From: Argyresthia goedartella
Taxonomy: Eukaryota; Arthropoda; Insecta; Lepidoptera; Argyresthiidae
DNA length: 64,000 nt
Direction: 5' to 3'
NCBI GenBank assembly: GCA_949825045.1
Contig: OX463810.1
Span: forward strand, 39,504,201-39,568,200
Part shown: positions 20,299-33,300 of the stretch, one piece after another
Numbering within the stretch: the stretch's first letter is position 1
Layout of the letters: every line of letters starts with the position of its first letter
Notes under the pieces: generated by a model
Databases searched by the model: none
What the model saw: only the letters and a program-made list of their open reading frames with translations
What the model was told of the DNA's origin: nothing
Position numbers and translations under genes: made by a program

Positions 20299-20564
20299 CA
20301 CTCTCATCTAACGTTCGTAACGTAGGCAATAAGTTAGTAAGCTTATCACCTGACAGATCTATGGCCGGGGTATTTGATCACTAATTGTTCTTCCTGTAAT
20401 ACCTGCAGGTAATTTTTTTAAATGTTTATTTGGAGAAAAAACAATGACAGGTAACATAACATAAAATATAGATTTATACATAACATAACATCATAGTGAC
20501 ATCTTAAACATTTCTCAATAAGACATAACACAAGACCAGTTTTTTATTATTAGGTTTGCTTAAT

Positions 20565-20655
20565 TGTTCAAAGGTCGAGAAAGTGTAGTTGATCCAGGAA
20601 AAGATGGAGGGATATGTTGGGACTGGGGACGAAAATTGGTGGAAGACCTCTCAGG
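20565..20655 (+). pseudogene. Possible LINE C-terminal scrap
   Basis: In one forward frame the segment reads SRKRWRDMLG after a stop. This resembles the GRPRKRWRDDL signature that ends many RTE-like LINE proteins. It is only about 30 codons long and interrupted, so the assignment is weak. It ends at a CAG/GTAAAC word. Confidence 0.3.
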
Positions 20656-20661
20656 TAAACT

Positions 20662-21009
20662 ATGGGCATATACGAGTATGGGCATGTTATGGGCATGTTA
20701 TGGGCTCAAAATACTTACAATAAAAGAGGTCTTATCCCTACTTGGGAATTCAACCTCGAATCAACTAATAATCAAGGTGGTAAAGACCTTTGCTTTGTTT
20801 ATTGTCCGTCTGGTCCACATAATATCCAAGTACGGAACCCAGTAAACAGAATTTACTCCCAAATTACCTCATCAAGTTCCAGCATTGTTCCTTACAACAT
20901 ACCTGTAGGGAAATACGTAATAATAGGTTTTGCGGTTCACATGGCAGGCTGTCAACCGAATTCAAAAGCCGAAATATTGATCAGAAAGCCCCTTCCCGAG
21001 GGTCGATGA
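20662..21009 (+). CDS. Orphan ORF of about 115 codons, unknown
   Basis: The frame is open from ATG 20662 to TGA 21007. The product begins with short repeats of GMLWA/GHVMG type, then has a non-repetitive part with several Pro and Cys residues (CFVYCPSGPHNIQV, YNIPVGKYVIIGFAVHM) and alternating hydrophobic residues suggestive of beta strands. I do not recognise the family. A distant likeness to a transglutaminase N-terminal beta-sandwich is only an impression. It could be a single exon or exapted sequence, or chance. No promoter or splice context is convincing, and the start may be arbitrary. Confidence 0.25.
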   Translation: MGIYEYGHVMGMLWAQNTYNKRGLIPTWEFNLESTNNQGGKDLCFVYCPSGPHNIQVRNPVNRIYSQITSSSSSIVPYNIPVGKYVIIGFAVHMAGCQPNSKAEILIRKPLPEGR

Positions 21010-22732
21010 CCGATGATTGCCTTCATCGACTGCTGAGTGCATGTATGTAGGTGTCGGATATTATTATTATTATCTGTAGGTAGTTTGAATTAAATAGCTT
21101 TAAATATCCTTATAGGTATTCCTACTTTCCCTAATATTGCTTTGAAAATCAACATAGTTCAAGCAACTTATACACTTTTCAACATTATAGGTCCAGTATT
21201 CCCTGTCGCTTATCCTTTTGCGAATAAACGATAAAAATCACGCTAAGCTACATACCAAATCATAGACTAAACAAAATAAATTTATTTACATGTTCGTAAC
21301 GGACAAACCAAATTCAATTATTTCCTAAATCAGCCTGCATCCAGACTCAGACGTGTCTGAGTCGCTCAGAGACGGTCAAACACGCCGATTAAACATTCGA
21401 AGGCCTGAAGGGCCCCGCGCGAGCTCGGGGGCCTTTGTCAATGAAATTGCATTCTGATTTGAGGCCCACCCTCAGAATGGTCCCTCGACCGGATAAAAAC
21501 GAAAGGAACCTGCGGCGGGGCTTGACTACAGTCAGTATGGATCTGGAATAATAAGAGATTGTTAAATTAAAGTATAATACAGGTATTTCAAGGGAGTTAA
21601 CACTTAGTTAAATATCCTATCAGCGAAACTAACCTAAGATTATTTTACTCATGAATTGTTCAGTATACAGATATCTCTTAATCTTACATTTAAGGCAAAA
21701 GAGTAGATTTTATTTATTTATTTAATGATAAGGTAGTAACCTAAGTTTAAAAAAATAAGCACTAAAAATACCATATTGTGAACAAATGACTATGTTAAAA
21801 CTCTACAGTTTATGTAGTTTACAACACAACCTGGTCATGTTTATTTTTCTTGAAGCATTGGAGCAAGTAACTCTGGAGTAAATCAGCTCTGTAGGTAAAT
21901 CGGATCCTTTTACCCTACTTGAAAAATACAAAAAAAAAAACATTTTACGAATCCCACTTGGCAAACCCTATTTCAGACTCCTAAAAACGGTACAATCATT
22001 TTCTTCGAAAAGTCGAGTTTTGTTAGGATAATAATAATATTCGATACAATTTAATAAAGAGTTGCCCATACACTTCTTATCCCCACTTAATACACAAAAT
22101 GTACGGTTTGCTTTACCTTTCTCAGTAGCTAAATGTAAAATACCACAAGTTATGTAAATAAATTCTCCGTTTATCTTGGAATTAGGTTTACCAATTTACC
22201 AGGCGTAAAATTAAGGCATAAATATTTATCAAACTACCACGCGTATTATGGTAATGCTGCTCTACTTGCAATCCATATTTCAAAGAAAAGGGAATAAGTC
22301 AGTGCGACTGAGTATAAGTAAGTAGGTATAGTACAATACCAATTTTCCGCGCGGCGAGCTAAATCAATCGTGGAATCAAGCTCCGATTCACATGCAGATA
22401 CTGAACAATAAGTAAAGAACTCACGTTTATTTACAGAACTCTCTCGACGGACAAAAATATCCTTCCAATTATTAACCGAGCGAGCGAAGCGAGCAAACAG
22501 TCTTCAGGATTGGGCAAAAATGCTTTTGTATGTCCGGATGTGTGTTCGGAAGTTACCCTCTACAGGCCGCATTTCTCAACTGATTCTCGTGATTTTTTTA
22601 AGCAGGTTCGATGATTGAATAGAGACCGTGAGTATAGGCTATTTAACTTTTGTGAAAAGTCAATAGGATGGGTTTGGGACCGCAAAATGTAGTTTACAAA
22701 GTTATTGGTGCGGCTACTTTCGTACTCTACGA
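21010..22732. other. No gene seen; includes a GC-rich block
   Basis: A GC-richer stretch at about 21330-21540 contains CAGACTCAGACGTGTCTGAGTC (a short hairpin) and GGGCCCCGCGCGAGCTC, without an open frame of note. It probably derives from a repeat I cannot name. The rest is AT-rich spacer. Confidence 0.5.
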
Positions 22733-22932
22733 ACGTAATCAGGTGTTTGCCAGAGGCAATTATAAGGAGAGCGACATCTTCGGGAGTAAAGTAAAAGGCT
22801 TGAGATGCGCGCAAATACTAGACTAATTTATTATAGTTAATACTAAGCTTATATACAACTTACTACAAAACTACGTGATGAATATAAATTTACCTTATCT
22901 GTGACGGTCGTCAACTTATCTTAACATTACGT
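22733..22932 (-). repeat. Dispersed ~200-bp repeat, copy A (LTR-like or TIR-like)
   Basis: Read on the minus strand, it starts ACGTAATGTTAAGATAAG, has a TATATAAGCT promoter-like word, and runs to CTCTGGCAAACACCTGATTACGT. A second copy lies on the plus strand at 37662-37878. ACGTAAT occurs inverted at both ends of this copy. TGTTAAG...CAAACA inside could instead be an LTR. No target duplication supports either view. Confidence 0.6.
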
Positions 22933-23548
22933 GGAAATATGACTAACATAGTCGACCGGCACAAGGTGCATGCATAAATTTGTATGTGTTATCAAAAGAA
23001 AGTGCCACTCGCGAGGTCTGCAGCTCACAGAGCCACTAGACATAGTATGGAAATTGTTAGTATTTCGGGAAGACAAACGATAGACAAGGCGTCAGATTAG
23101 TCTATATAATCATTCACAAAATGTCGGCACAATACAAAAAATTAATCAATCACGATTCACGATCGAGTCATAACTATTAATTTAAAAAGTTACCAACCCG
23201 GCACATTAATGAAACCTTACAAGACTAAGGGCCTGTTTCAAGAAGTAGCGATGAGCCTTTGAACAGATAAATCTATACTTTGTTTGTAACATGGCTGATG
23301 ACAGATGATTCTATCACATAGAGCTTATCGGGACATTTTGGACCAGGCCATAAGATAAGTACCTGATAATCTAAGTAATATTCTGTATATGCTACGGTCA
23401 AGATAATGATTCGATTATTCTGGTTATTCTGCATACTAACCGGCTATTATTCATACTTACCAATATCGATGGTTAAAGTACTGAATACAACGAGATTTTT
23501 CACATTAACCGGTTCGTATGTATAATATATATATATATAGGCTAATAT
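22933..23548. other. No gene seen; spacer with AT dinucleotide run
   Basis: A (TA)n stretch ends near 23539. No open frame with recognisable motifs. Confidence 0.5.
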
Positions 23549-23669
23549 CAGGACAAAACTCTGCGGTAGCTTAGGTGAAGGGTAAAGGGGGTAAGTGAAG
23601 TGAAGCCCCCTTTATCCTTCGTGTTAAGTTGAACATGTAAGAACAACAAAAATAGTTGAAACATAAACT
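23549..23669 (+). repeat. Dispersed repeat with a second copy at 51.9 kb
   Basis: It runs from GGACAAAACTCTGCGGTAGCTTAGG to GAACAACAAAAATAG...ACATAAAC. The same order occurs at 51881-51942 and 53062-53100, where a LINE interrupts it. This copy represents the uninterrupted form of that site. Class unknown. Confidence 0.6.
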
Positions 23670-24069
23670 AGTTTACACCTATCTAATAAAAATCCTGTGT
23701 AATAATGTGTATTATGTACATACAATATAAGAATAATTTAACTAATTGTTTTATTTTATCTTTAATAAACCATATTTGGTTAAGAAAATAAGGGTGTCTT
23801 ATTATTTTCACAAAACCCTCTTGGTGAGTATTAATTATAACCGGTTAAAGTAGTTAATGAGACTGATTTTGGCTATATTTATTACTATCACCAAATTATG
23901 TGGTTTGTATGAATACTTACCGATAATTATGTATAATAACCGGATTTATTGAATAGATCGTAACATATATACTTTGTAGACGATAGTCAAAGTTAAGGAA
24001 ATGTCAAATGAATAATATTTCATTATTACAATAGTAATTGTTATATTTGTAAAACAATAACTCAGGTTT
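23670..24069. other. No gene seen; AT-rich spacer
   Basis: Only short interrupted frames, no motif recognised. Confidence 0.5.
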
Positions 24070-24140
24070 TTGGTTTCACGACACAAAGTATCCCAGTGGG
24101 GGCCAGAAGCAATGTTTGTGCCTGTATGTAGATGTTATGT
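24070..24140 (+). repeat. SINE tail fragment
   Basis: TTTCACGACACAAAGTATCC and GGGGCCAGAAGCAATGTTTGTGCCTG match the 3' body of the SINE family seen complete at 24600-24840. The tRNA head is missing. Confidence 0.6.
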
Positions 24141-24599
24141 TATGTTATATCTATGGTTCTTAGAGTGCAGTGAAGTCTACTACCAATAATAAAAACCGGA
24201 TAAAAATCCGTTCACCCTTTTGACCGCTAGAGTGCCACAGACAGGCCATACAGACAAACACACAAACAGACGCTTTAAACTTATATGACCCTTCTTTTTC
24301 GTCGTCGACGGATAAAAATATATCGGGATGTACTCGTAAGAATGACAGTGATATTTGGAATCGCAATACGATTTATTTCGCCGTCTCAGTTTGTCAAAGA
24401 ACAGTGGCTTTAGTATTTCTCACTGTCTTCCGCTTTACTTTCGAGAGGAATCACATTTTGTCGCGTGGAAATACGACGTCTACTTACTGGGCGTGAAAAT
24501 ATCTATTTTCTGCTTTGTGAATACCCATGCTTCGAATATTATTGTGTATTTGCGATCTGTCCTCGTATTAACAGATGATTCATACACCTTCCACAACAG

Positions 24600-24840
24600 G
24601 TCTTACTTTACCTATTTCAACAAACATAAACATTTACATACAGGCACAAACATTGCTTCTGGCCCTATACTAGGATACCCTGTGTCGTGGGTACCAGATA
24701 CAGCGACGTCACATACATATAAACATCCAAGACCTGGGGTTTTTTTTTTAGATTTTTTCTTTACCCCCAGCCGGGGATTGAACCCGGGACCTCTCGCATG
24801 GTAGACAGAGCCACAACCACTGCGACACAGAGGTCGTCAA
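24600..24840 (-). mobile_element. tRNA-headed SINE, minus strand
   Basis: Read on the minus strand, a head with TGTCGCAGTGGTTGTGG (A-box-like) and GGTTCAATCC (B box) at tRNA spacing is followed by CCCGGCTGGGGG, an A-rich stretch, and a body with CCACGACACAGGGTATCC and GGGCCAGAAGCAATG. The same body occurs at 13.3, 24.1 and 51.5 kb. The open frame crossing it at 24355-24804 is incidental. Confidence 0.8.
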
Positions 24841-26365
24841 TGTCCTGTGTGTTATTGTAGTAACATAATTTTCTTAATAGATATAAATAAGTTCATGTCA
24901 CCCCGTAGGTGTGGTCTTAAGAAGAAAGCTTTTCTGTCATTTTTTTTTAAACATGAAATGTACGTGTGATACTTTCATGCTAGCTCATGACAAAATATTT
25001 TACGTATATTTTACTATCTTCTTCAGTCTCTGTATTCATCTTTAAGTCTACCGCGGAAAATTTGCCCTAAAGATACCGTACTACCCTACATCTACCCTAT
25101 CATCTCACATATGTTCTTCAAAGGATTAGACAAAAAAGGGTGTCAAAAGGAACCCGTAATACCGAGACTTGCCAACCAAGGATATCGAGTTTGCCGCAAA
25201 AAATATTCGATTTCACTTATCGATACACTGCCCATTAGAACCAGACCCCTGGCATTCCTTCGTCGACCTGTTACAGAACCACAACTACATGAAATGAAGG
25301 AGGGGTGGGGTGTCTATTCTTGCTGGATATTATCATCTACAGAACATCTCCTGAAGAAATATGAGGATGGAAGTTGGCGCGCCTCCCCGTTGTTTTGTAC
25401 TTTTCTTGAGATGAGAATTTTCGTAGTTCCTCATTGAGACTGTTGTGTTGGCGGAAAATGTGATCGCATCTTTCTGTCGTGATCGGGATTATAGGCGGTT
25501 GAAGCAGAATAAGCTAGTCTCGAGTTTTATGCCTTATTGGCGGCTTTGTATGTAAACATTGTTTCAAGCCTAGCCAGTGCTGGCGTTAATACTCGTAGAG
25601 CGCCCGTTTACACGAGGCCAGTGCTGGCTGCCAGTTTCTTGGCACCAGCGCCACTGTCTTCGAGTATCTGCACCTCAAGTGTTTCACCAATGTTCAATAA
25701 ATCATGCGGATCCAAGTGTATAAATAAGAGCCATTAGTAATTGTTGGCGACTGGCTGGGATGCCACCTCTTTTGATATACATTCTTTATATTTCAAACTG
25801 ACAGCCTTTTATAGAAGAATTGTTTGAATATTCGTTGTCATGTTTCAGTGTGTGCCGATTGCGTAAAAACATAGTTTATTGTCCCATACTTTATTAATTA
25901 AATAAGTATTATTCATTCGCAGTATTTCCATCATACTCCCTTCTATCCATTCCCATACAGTCCATTTTAGCTCACCAACAGTAATATTGACTAAACTATA
26001 CTACGTCTCTAGAACTGGGAAGAAAGCGTATTTGCTGTAGTTTGCAAATTCCCTTCGCTTTAGGGATTTCGGCTACAATTACGCCATATTTTAGTGAGAT
26101 GTATGCAAGTTTCTCACTTGGATGCTGCACGTTAATTTGGTCTCCAACGTCTAACGTTACGATTATAAGTGAGGTGGCGCCACATTGACTCCATTGATAT
26201 CTTACACTGCAGACGTGACTAGAAATGCGTTATGTTAATACTGAATTGTGTTGAGAGCACTATTAGAACCTTGCTGCTCCAAAAATCGCTCTAAGCTATA
26301 TGATAATTGCTTTTTAATAAGATTGGAAAATAGGGAAGAGTGCAGACTAGGGAATCATGAGTCAT
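24841..26365. other. No gene seen; spacer
   Basis: Open stretches at 25111-25437 and 25537-25737 show no known motif. The word GCCAGTGCTGG occurs twice (about 25571 and 25617) near a GGCACCAGCGCC block, hinting at an old repeat. Confidence 0.5.
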
Positions 26366-26377
26366 GAGTCATTTTTT

Positions 26378-27483
26378 TTATTGAATATAAATAAATAAAT
26401 TATCTTATTCAACGTCAAAATTATACTTACTTATAAATACAAGTCAATTTTTTTTTATATAAAAAAGACCACCGTTTCGGAAGGTGGGCCTCGGGGTTAA
26501 GAAGAAACGGTAAGAAACTCCCCCATACCTTTTTTTTAAAAAGTGACTTTACAACAGGTACTGGTTTCGGTCTAAGGAAATTCGCCGGCGAGTGATAGAC
26601 TTGATCCATCGCCCCTCGTCGAATTTCTGTGCGCTGAGATGGTATGGACCATGCAGTTTTGTCATCTAAGTATTCCTTAATACTATAATAGGACTTTCTT
26701 ATCAGCTCATTTTTAACATAGTATTTGAACCTCTTTTCAGGAATGATCAATGATTCCTGTGGTATTTTATTGTAGAAGTGAATACAGTGCCCCATGAATG
26801 ATGTGCCTACTTTACTTAGTCTAAATAATGGTAGTGCTAACCTATTTTTATTTCTAGTGTTAATTATATGGCTATCACCTACAATTTTAAATAAAGCTAT
26901 GTTTTTTCTTACATGCATGATATTCTCGTATATATATTGACAGGTAACCGTAAGTATATTAATTTCTTTGAATTTTTCTCTTAATGATTCTCTAGCATCT
27001 AATTGATATATCGCCCTGATCACCCTTTTTGTAAGAAAAATATCGTAGTTATATCTGCTGCTCTCCCCCAGAGCAATATTCCATAAGACATAATACTGTG
27101 AAAATAACTAAAGTAAACCAATCTGGCAGTTTCAACATCTGTAAGATATCTGATTTGTCTGACCGCAAAAGCGGCTGAGCTAAGTCTTCGTGCGAGATTA
27201 GTTATGTGAGGACCCCATTGAAGTTTCGAATCTATAGTGATTCCGAGAAAGATTGTGTCTTCAACGAGGTCCAATCTTTCAGATCCTATTCTAACACTGC
27301 TTTCAACCTGTCGTACATTAGGCAAACAAAATTTGATACATTTAGTCTTCTTTGAGTTTAATAACAGGTTGTTTACATTGAACCAACTTAACACATGAGA
27401 GAGTGTACTATTTGCGTCGTCTAGAATATCTTGTCTTTTGACCTTGAAAATAATAGATGTGTCATCAGCAAATAGAACAATCT
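26378..27483 (-). mobile_element. 5'-truncated LINE with 12-bp target duplication
   Basis: GAGTCATTTTTT lies on both sides (26366-26377 and 27484-27495). Minus-strand coding starts at the RT catalytic strand, with LFADDTS within the first dozen codons, and continues through the thumb region (FLGITIDSKLQWGPHI) and the usual LINE tail (MSYGILLWG, MGHCIHFYNKIPQE). A frame change near 27020 separates two open parts. The 3' end has an A-rich tail abutting the duplication. RT motif A and the endonuclease are lost, so it is a dead-on-arrival Jockey/CR1-like copy. The open frame upstream of 27483 is host flank read through. Confidence 0.9.
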
Positions 27484-27495
27484 GAGTCATTTTTT

Positions 27496-29850
27496 CCACC
27501 AATCCCGAAAATGCGGGATCCCACACTTTTTGTGCGAAATCAGAAATGAGGGATTACTCATGTGGGATCCTGCGCATTTGCGGGACAAAATATTTATATG
27601 ACCCAGCACGGCCTCATTAATTAAGTAATTTAACAACTTTCCCACGGAAATCGTAACTTTTCTATATTTTACTTTTCTATAATTTATTTGGAAAATATTT
27701 GAAGATGTGAGTTTATGAAGGTGTTGTGTTTTTTTTTCAATAACGGTTATTAGCAAAAAAGTAATTACTATATTTATTTCATATGTTAAAATGAAGGTGA
27801 TAAAACAAAAAAAATAAAAAAAAACAAAAAAAAACTCTTATCTTGTCAAATACTTCTCTTTGTTTTTAAGGTTCCGTAAAACTAAACTTCCTAAAATAGT
27901 TATTTCATATACATACTTTCAATATTTAACAAAAACTTAAAATATAAAATAAAAATCCTATCCTGATTGAGATTTACAATTATGTCACGACCGACCGCAA
28001 CGAAAGCTGTTGAACAAGATAGAATGAATGATTGCGTGCCTTTTAGACATGAACCAACGTTTTCAGACACATAGCATAACGATGACAATTGATCGGACGT
28101 TCTTTAAATAGTATGGACATTTACAAATTGAATATATAACGTTGATTTGAATTAAGATTCCTCCGCCCTCAGGGGGAAAGGTGAGCTGAATATAAGCAAG
28201 CTTCAGTGATAACAATGAACACTATATAAACACATAATTAAAATGGCATACATAGAAAATGTCTTAAGTTCAACATACACTATCATCTATCTATGTAGCT
28301 TACACAGTTTGACGACTGGTCTGACTAGTTTACCAGTCTGAATTCTCAACTTGACAGATATGATAATATCCTGTAGCTGTGAATGAACATTTGATATTCT
28401 ATCTACCTGTTAGAGAGTATAGCTTGGGCGTTCTAACCAGGTCAATAATATAAATAAATGACACGTGATCACAAAACTCGATATTCCAAAGGGATCACTC
28501 AATGGTTACTACATTCAGTTGTAGAGACTACTTTAAAAACAAACACACTAAAAAACTGGTCTAAATTCTGCTTAGAAATAATATTATTTCCCAAAATTCT
28601 ACTTCCGACGAGCAAACAAAAGTGTCATAATTCGGTTTAGTGATAAGCATGATGTGAATGAAAGAATGAGTGAATGAAATGGAATCTAAAGTGCTCTGTG
28701 GTTCATTCGTTTCTGCGCTTTGCAAGATGTCGTACGTTACGTGTGTGCTCTTACATTTCTTGATTTTGAAAAACCGGGCTTTTTTCTGGGCCTTCTGTTT
28801 GCTGTCTGTGATTTGAACTCTGTTATTTTCCTGAACAGACGACTTATTGGCTTTCTTCTAGACTTCTTTTGGAAGGACTTTAGAAAGCCGGCCCTTTCAG
28901 ATGCTTTTGCTGATTTTTTTCCTCTGCTTTATTAGTGAATTTATAGATGATTTCAAAATACGCGGTCCGTCAGAAATAATTAGTTTTCGAGTTATATTTT
29001 TTTTATTCGCCATTTCAAGCATTCGGGACCATGGGCATATGGTACTCCCATATGCCTAGGGTGGGGTTTCGACCTTTACAAACTGAAATATCATTTAATT
29101 TGGATTAACATTTATCATCTAGTAAATTTTATACCTATTTTTTTTTTCAGACGTTATTCGACTAACTCGCTGTCAACTGTCACGTCAGCAGCTCGCCCAG
29201 TTTAAGCCCATCAAACGTTGCAGGTTTAAGACGTCGCTTTTTCTGGTACGACAGCACAGGTGAACCTAGTGTGGGGCCAAGAAATTTATGTACCTATATA
29301 GGTAGAGGTATAAGTGTAAGAGTGCCTCTAAACATATATTTTTGTATCATCACGTCCATCGCATCCACTAATCTCTCATCGAGGCTCGAGGCCAAATGGA
29401 GGCAAATTATGCGGTTCCTTCCGTCTTGCAAGTTGCGCAGCATTCACAACTTCAAACTCTGCAGAACGCAGCTAGGTTAATATCCATATCAAGAGATTTT
29501 TGCGGAAATGTGGCAGTTGGGAAAAAAATAAAAATTATGCGTGGAGAAATAAAAATAATGCGCAGAGGAGATGTTAGCGTATATTTGGTGTGATACAGGA
29601 GACGACTACACTGTACGTACCTATATACTTTTATTCAGGTTTCTGCCCGGGTGCTTGAATGTGGTTCCAATAGGGCTAAGCCTTTGCCCAAGACACTATT
29701 AAAAACAAAAAAAAAAACAAAATACGTTTTACCAGAAAACGAGTACAGTGATAAAACTTAACATGTGGGTATTTAACAAAATTTCATTCAGGTTAACCAG
29801 CGATGTACCTAATCTATGGAATTTATTGATAGAGATTGAAATAAAAGTTT
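27496..29850. other. No gene seen; AT-rich spacer with small hairpins
   Basis: This contains an A-rich run (about 27805-27835), a block near 27505-27590 with words such as TGCGGGATCC and GTGGGATCC, and a hairpin GGCATATGG/CCATATGCC near 29035-29057. An open stretch at 28720-28935 has no recognisable domain. Confidence 0.5.
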
Positions 29851-29855
29851 CAAAG

Positions 29856-30075
29856 TATTGGTATTATTGGGCTATGATTCGGATAAATAGCAAACACCGT
29901 TTATAGTTTAATTGAGATTTTATTTTTATATATGTCACTTGAAAGCAATATCGACCAACTCCTAGCACTGACAGTACGATAAAAAGAAACATAAAAAGAT
30001 GGCCTGACTTTTGCATATTTAAATCGATTAATAAGTAATCAATTGATTTTTGCAAATGAAATAATAAATTCAACA
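29856..30075 (-). repeat. Copia 3' LTR (220 bp)
   Basis: On the minus strand it starts TGTTGAATTT and ends CCAATA. It differs from the other LTR only at a short word (GGCCTGAC against GGATTTAC) as far as I can read. Confidence 0.93.
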
Positions 30076-30334
30076 CGCCCGCTCAAAAATTAATTTTCAT
30101 TATACAATTAAAAAAAAGCTAATTTAACTAAACCGACCGAGTATAACTTTCAAGTGTTCACTGGGAAAAATACAATATGATGATCCAACATTCGTTTCTC
30201 AGGATTAGGGAAAACCCAGAAAAACCTAATTAAATCATTTCATTCACTTCATGAAATGGATTTATAGAACTCATTTTTTACATTATAAAAAACAACAAAA
30301 AAAAAGGTAAGTTCATCAACACAAATACATAAAA

Positions 30335-33300
30335 CTATTCTACACCCATCTGGCTTCTCATTTCTTGAAAAGTGATGGCAGGCAACGGCTTTGTCAAAGC
30401 ATCCGCCAGCTGCTGACCTGAGGGTATGTAATTGAGTTTTATTACGTTTTTCTCAATTTGCTCTCTTGAGAAATGATATTTAATATCAATATGTTTAGTT
30501 CGCTTATGGTTTGATGGGTTATTGGCAATACTAATGCACCCATTGTTATCCTTATAGATCAGAATAGGCTGATCTATAACCATATTGATACTAATCGCAA
30601 GAGATTTAAGCCACAACGCCTCCCTCACAGCTTCAAACAATGCCATATATTCAGCCTCAGTAGATGAAGCTGCGACAGACAAAAAATTTTCTTTGTACTC
30701 CAAGTAATTGTACAATTATCAAACATTCTGAATAAATATCCAGTTGTACTTTTTCTGTCTTTGTATCATTACCACCCCAATCAGAATCTACATATCCACA
30801 TAGAATATTTTTGTAGTCCTGACACCTTTGATAACACAGCCTTAATTCAATAGTACATTTTAAGTACCTCAGTACTCTTTTGAGACACTGCCATAGCTCT
30901 ATGTTATTTTTATTTACATACCTACTTAGTATATTTATACTTGTACTTAAGTCAGGTCGAGTGCATAACATGATGTACATCAAGCAACCTATGACTTTTC
31001 TACATGGGGCATCATGATTCTCGTCAGAATTTAAAGCCTCATAATTCAGTTTATTTTCTAAAGGGGTCTTTACTGAATTTGCATCTTTCATATTAAATTT
31101 ACTCAGAACAATTTAGAGTATGCACTTTGATTTAATGTTATTTTATCATCGTACCTGGTAACTTTTATACCTGTGGAATAAGTGGAATAAGCGCTTATCA
31201 GATAATCATCATCATATTCTGTATAAGATTTAGGTGGCTGACCTTTGAGCCTATCACTCCTTCTCAGTTCAGTGTCAACATTAATATTTTCTGTGTTCTG
31301 CATCCGGTAAGAGCTATTCTCATTATTTACACCAACCGTTAGATCAGATTGTACGTCATGGTTTATTTTGCGAATTTTAGTCGGGTAAATATGATCATCA
31401 GATTTACCATTATCTGATTTCAATCTGTCAGAGTTCTGAAACTTTGGTAACACTGATTTAGACATATTTCCGTTATTAGTTTTGTCGTGAGAATTTTGAA
31501 TATTCTCTTCAGGCTTTAGCGTAGGCCTGGACTACGGAAAATTTATTTTATCTGCTATAACATCTCTGACTACAAAATATTTTTCGCTTCCTGGGTTCCA
31601 AACTTTGTAACCGTTTGGTTCATATTCTATAAGGACACCTTTCCATGACTTGTTATCAAAATTTGCTTTATGCGTTTTGATATGAAACACAGTTGAACCA
31701 AAAATCTTCAGATATTTAATTTGAGGCTTTTTACTATGCCACATTTCAAATAGTGTTTGTGATTGTCTGAGAGCTTTAGTTGGTGTTATATTTATCAAAT
31801 ACACAGCAGTTAATACTGCTTCTCCCCAGAACTGTTTATCTAGTTGTGCACCGTTTATCATTGAACGAGCTTTTTCGGTTATAGTTCGTACCATTCGTTC
31901 AGAAACACCATTCAACTGCGGGGTTCGCGAAACCGTCAAATGATAAGTGATTCCCTTCTCAACTCAATAAAGCTTTTCATTTCGGTAGTCTCCACCATTA
32001 TCGCAATACACATTAAATAATTTGGTGTTAAATTTTGCTTCTCTTTTTGAAACAAAATCTTTGAATGCCGCGAATACATCGGATTTGTAAGTTAGCAGGT
32101 AGGTAACACAGTAATGAGTGTACTGGTCAACAAATAACACGAAATAGTTTTTGTTGTCAACTGTTGTAGGAGTGATGGGTCCACAGACGTCAGAATGAAC
32201 TACGTATAATGGTCGCTTAATATGACTTTTATCTTTGGCATGGTTAAATGGCAATCGACTCTGTCTCCCGCTTATACACACTTCGCATAAATCATCGTTT
32301 GGCATTACTAGAATATTTGCTCTGTGACATCAACCATTTTATTATTCTTTAGCTCTAAGAATTTCATCTTGCTAATATTTCCTAAACTTTGATGCCACAA
32401 AGTATAATTATTTTGGGCACTGCTGCATGCTTGGTAATTTGGGTGAGTCATTTTAACAGACGCTACAAAATCTACAGCAATTAAATTATTGGTTGACCTA
32501 CCTGTCATTATTACCGTACCGTCTTTTATGATTTTGGCTCCATTTTTGTCAAAAATTATTGTCAGTCCCGCCCATTGCATATTTGATACCGACAATAAGT
32601 TGTATGGGACCTCACTGCAGAACAGTACGTCCTCCAAGACTCCTTGAACGCCCGTGTCACTGGTAACACGCAGGGTTCCCTTTTTGGTAGCTGAAATAAA
32701 TGCACCATCCTTAGCTACTGAATTTTTTAGTGGGGTTAGCAGATTCATATAGTCAAGGAAAAGATCATCCCTGTTCGTTATGTGTTCCGATGCTCCAGAA
32801 GCCAACAAAAAGATTATTTTGTCCTCTTCATCCTTTTCTTGATATTGTCCCGTCACAAAATGCAAATCCGTCATAATTTGTCGATGTGGACGGTTGCCTA
32901 GTATCAATGGCCTGAACTGTTCTTGTCCTTTCCATGGTTTTAGGCTGGTGCATCATTCTTTTATAATAAAAACAGTCGTTTTTCACATGTCCTTCACGTC
33001 CACAATGATGACACTTCATGAATGAGGTCTTTTTAACTCGATTGTCCTTCTTATATTGTAAATTTGAGGTATGAGGGTTCTCATATTTACGTTTTCGCGA
33101 GGTAAACGGCCTCTTTTAAATTTGTAGTACTTTAGCACTTGTATCGGTAGATTCGTTTCTTAGTTTTACTTCGTGGTCTAACAATCTTGTGCTATCTTCT
33201 TTCGCGAAACCGAGGTAGGAATCGGATAAATATTCCACGATGACACTTTTAGCAATTTGATTTTGCTTGTCCCACTCACTACTGCATATTATTGGTTCTT

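Noticed and set aside
22744..22926. Solo LTR of 183 bp with TG/CA ends
   Set aside because: No target duplication, and the shared ACGTAA flank in the second copy argues the repeat extends beyond the supposed LTR; left as unassigned repeat.
24355..24804. 149-codon plus-strand frame
   Set aside because: About half of it is antisense to a SINE, and there are no domains.
24700..24840. Possible tRNA on the minus strand
   Set aside because: Box A and B are present, but the head is fused to an A-rich stretch and a body repeated elsewhere; SINE.
27487..27756. Minus-strand frame fused to the LINE at 27.5 kb
   Set aside because: It lies outside the LINE target duplication and is host flank read through by chance.
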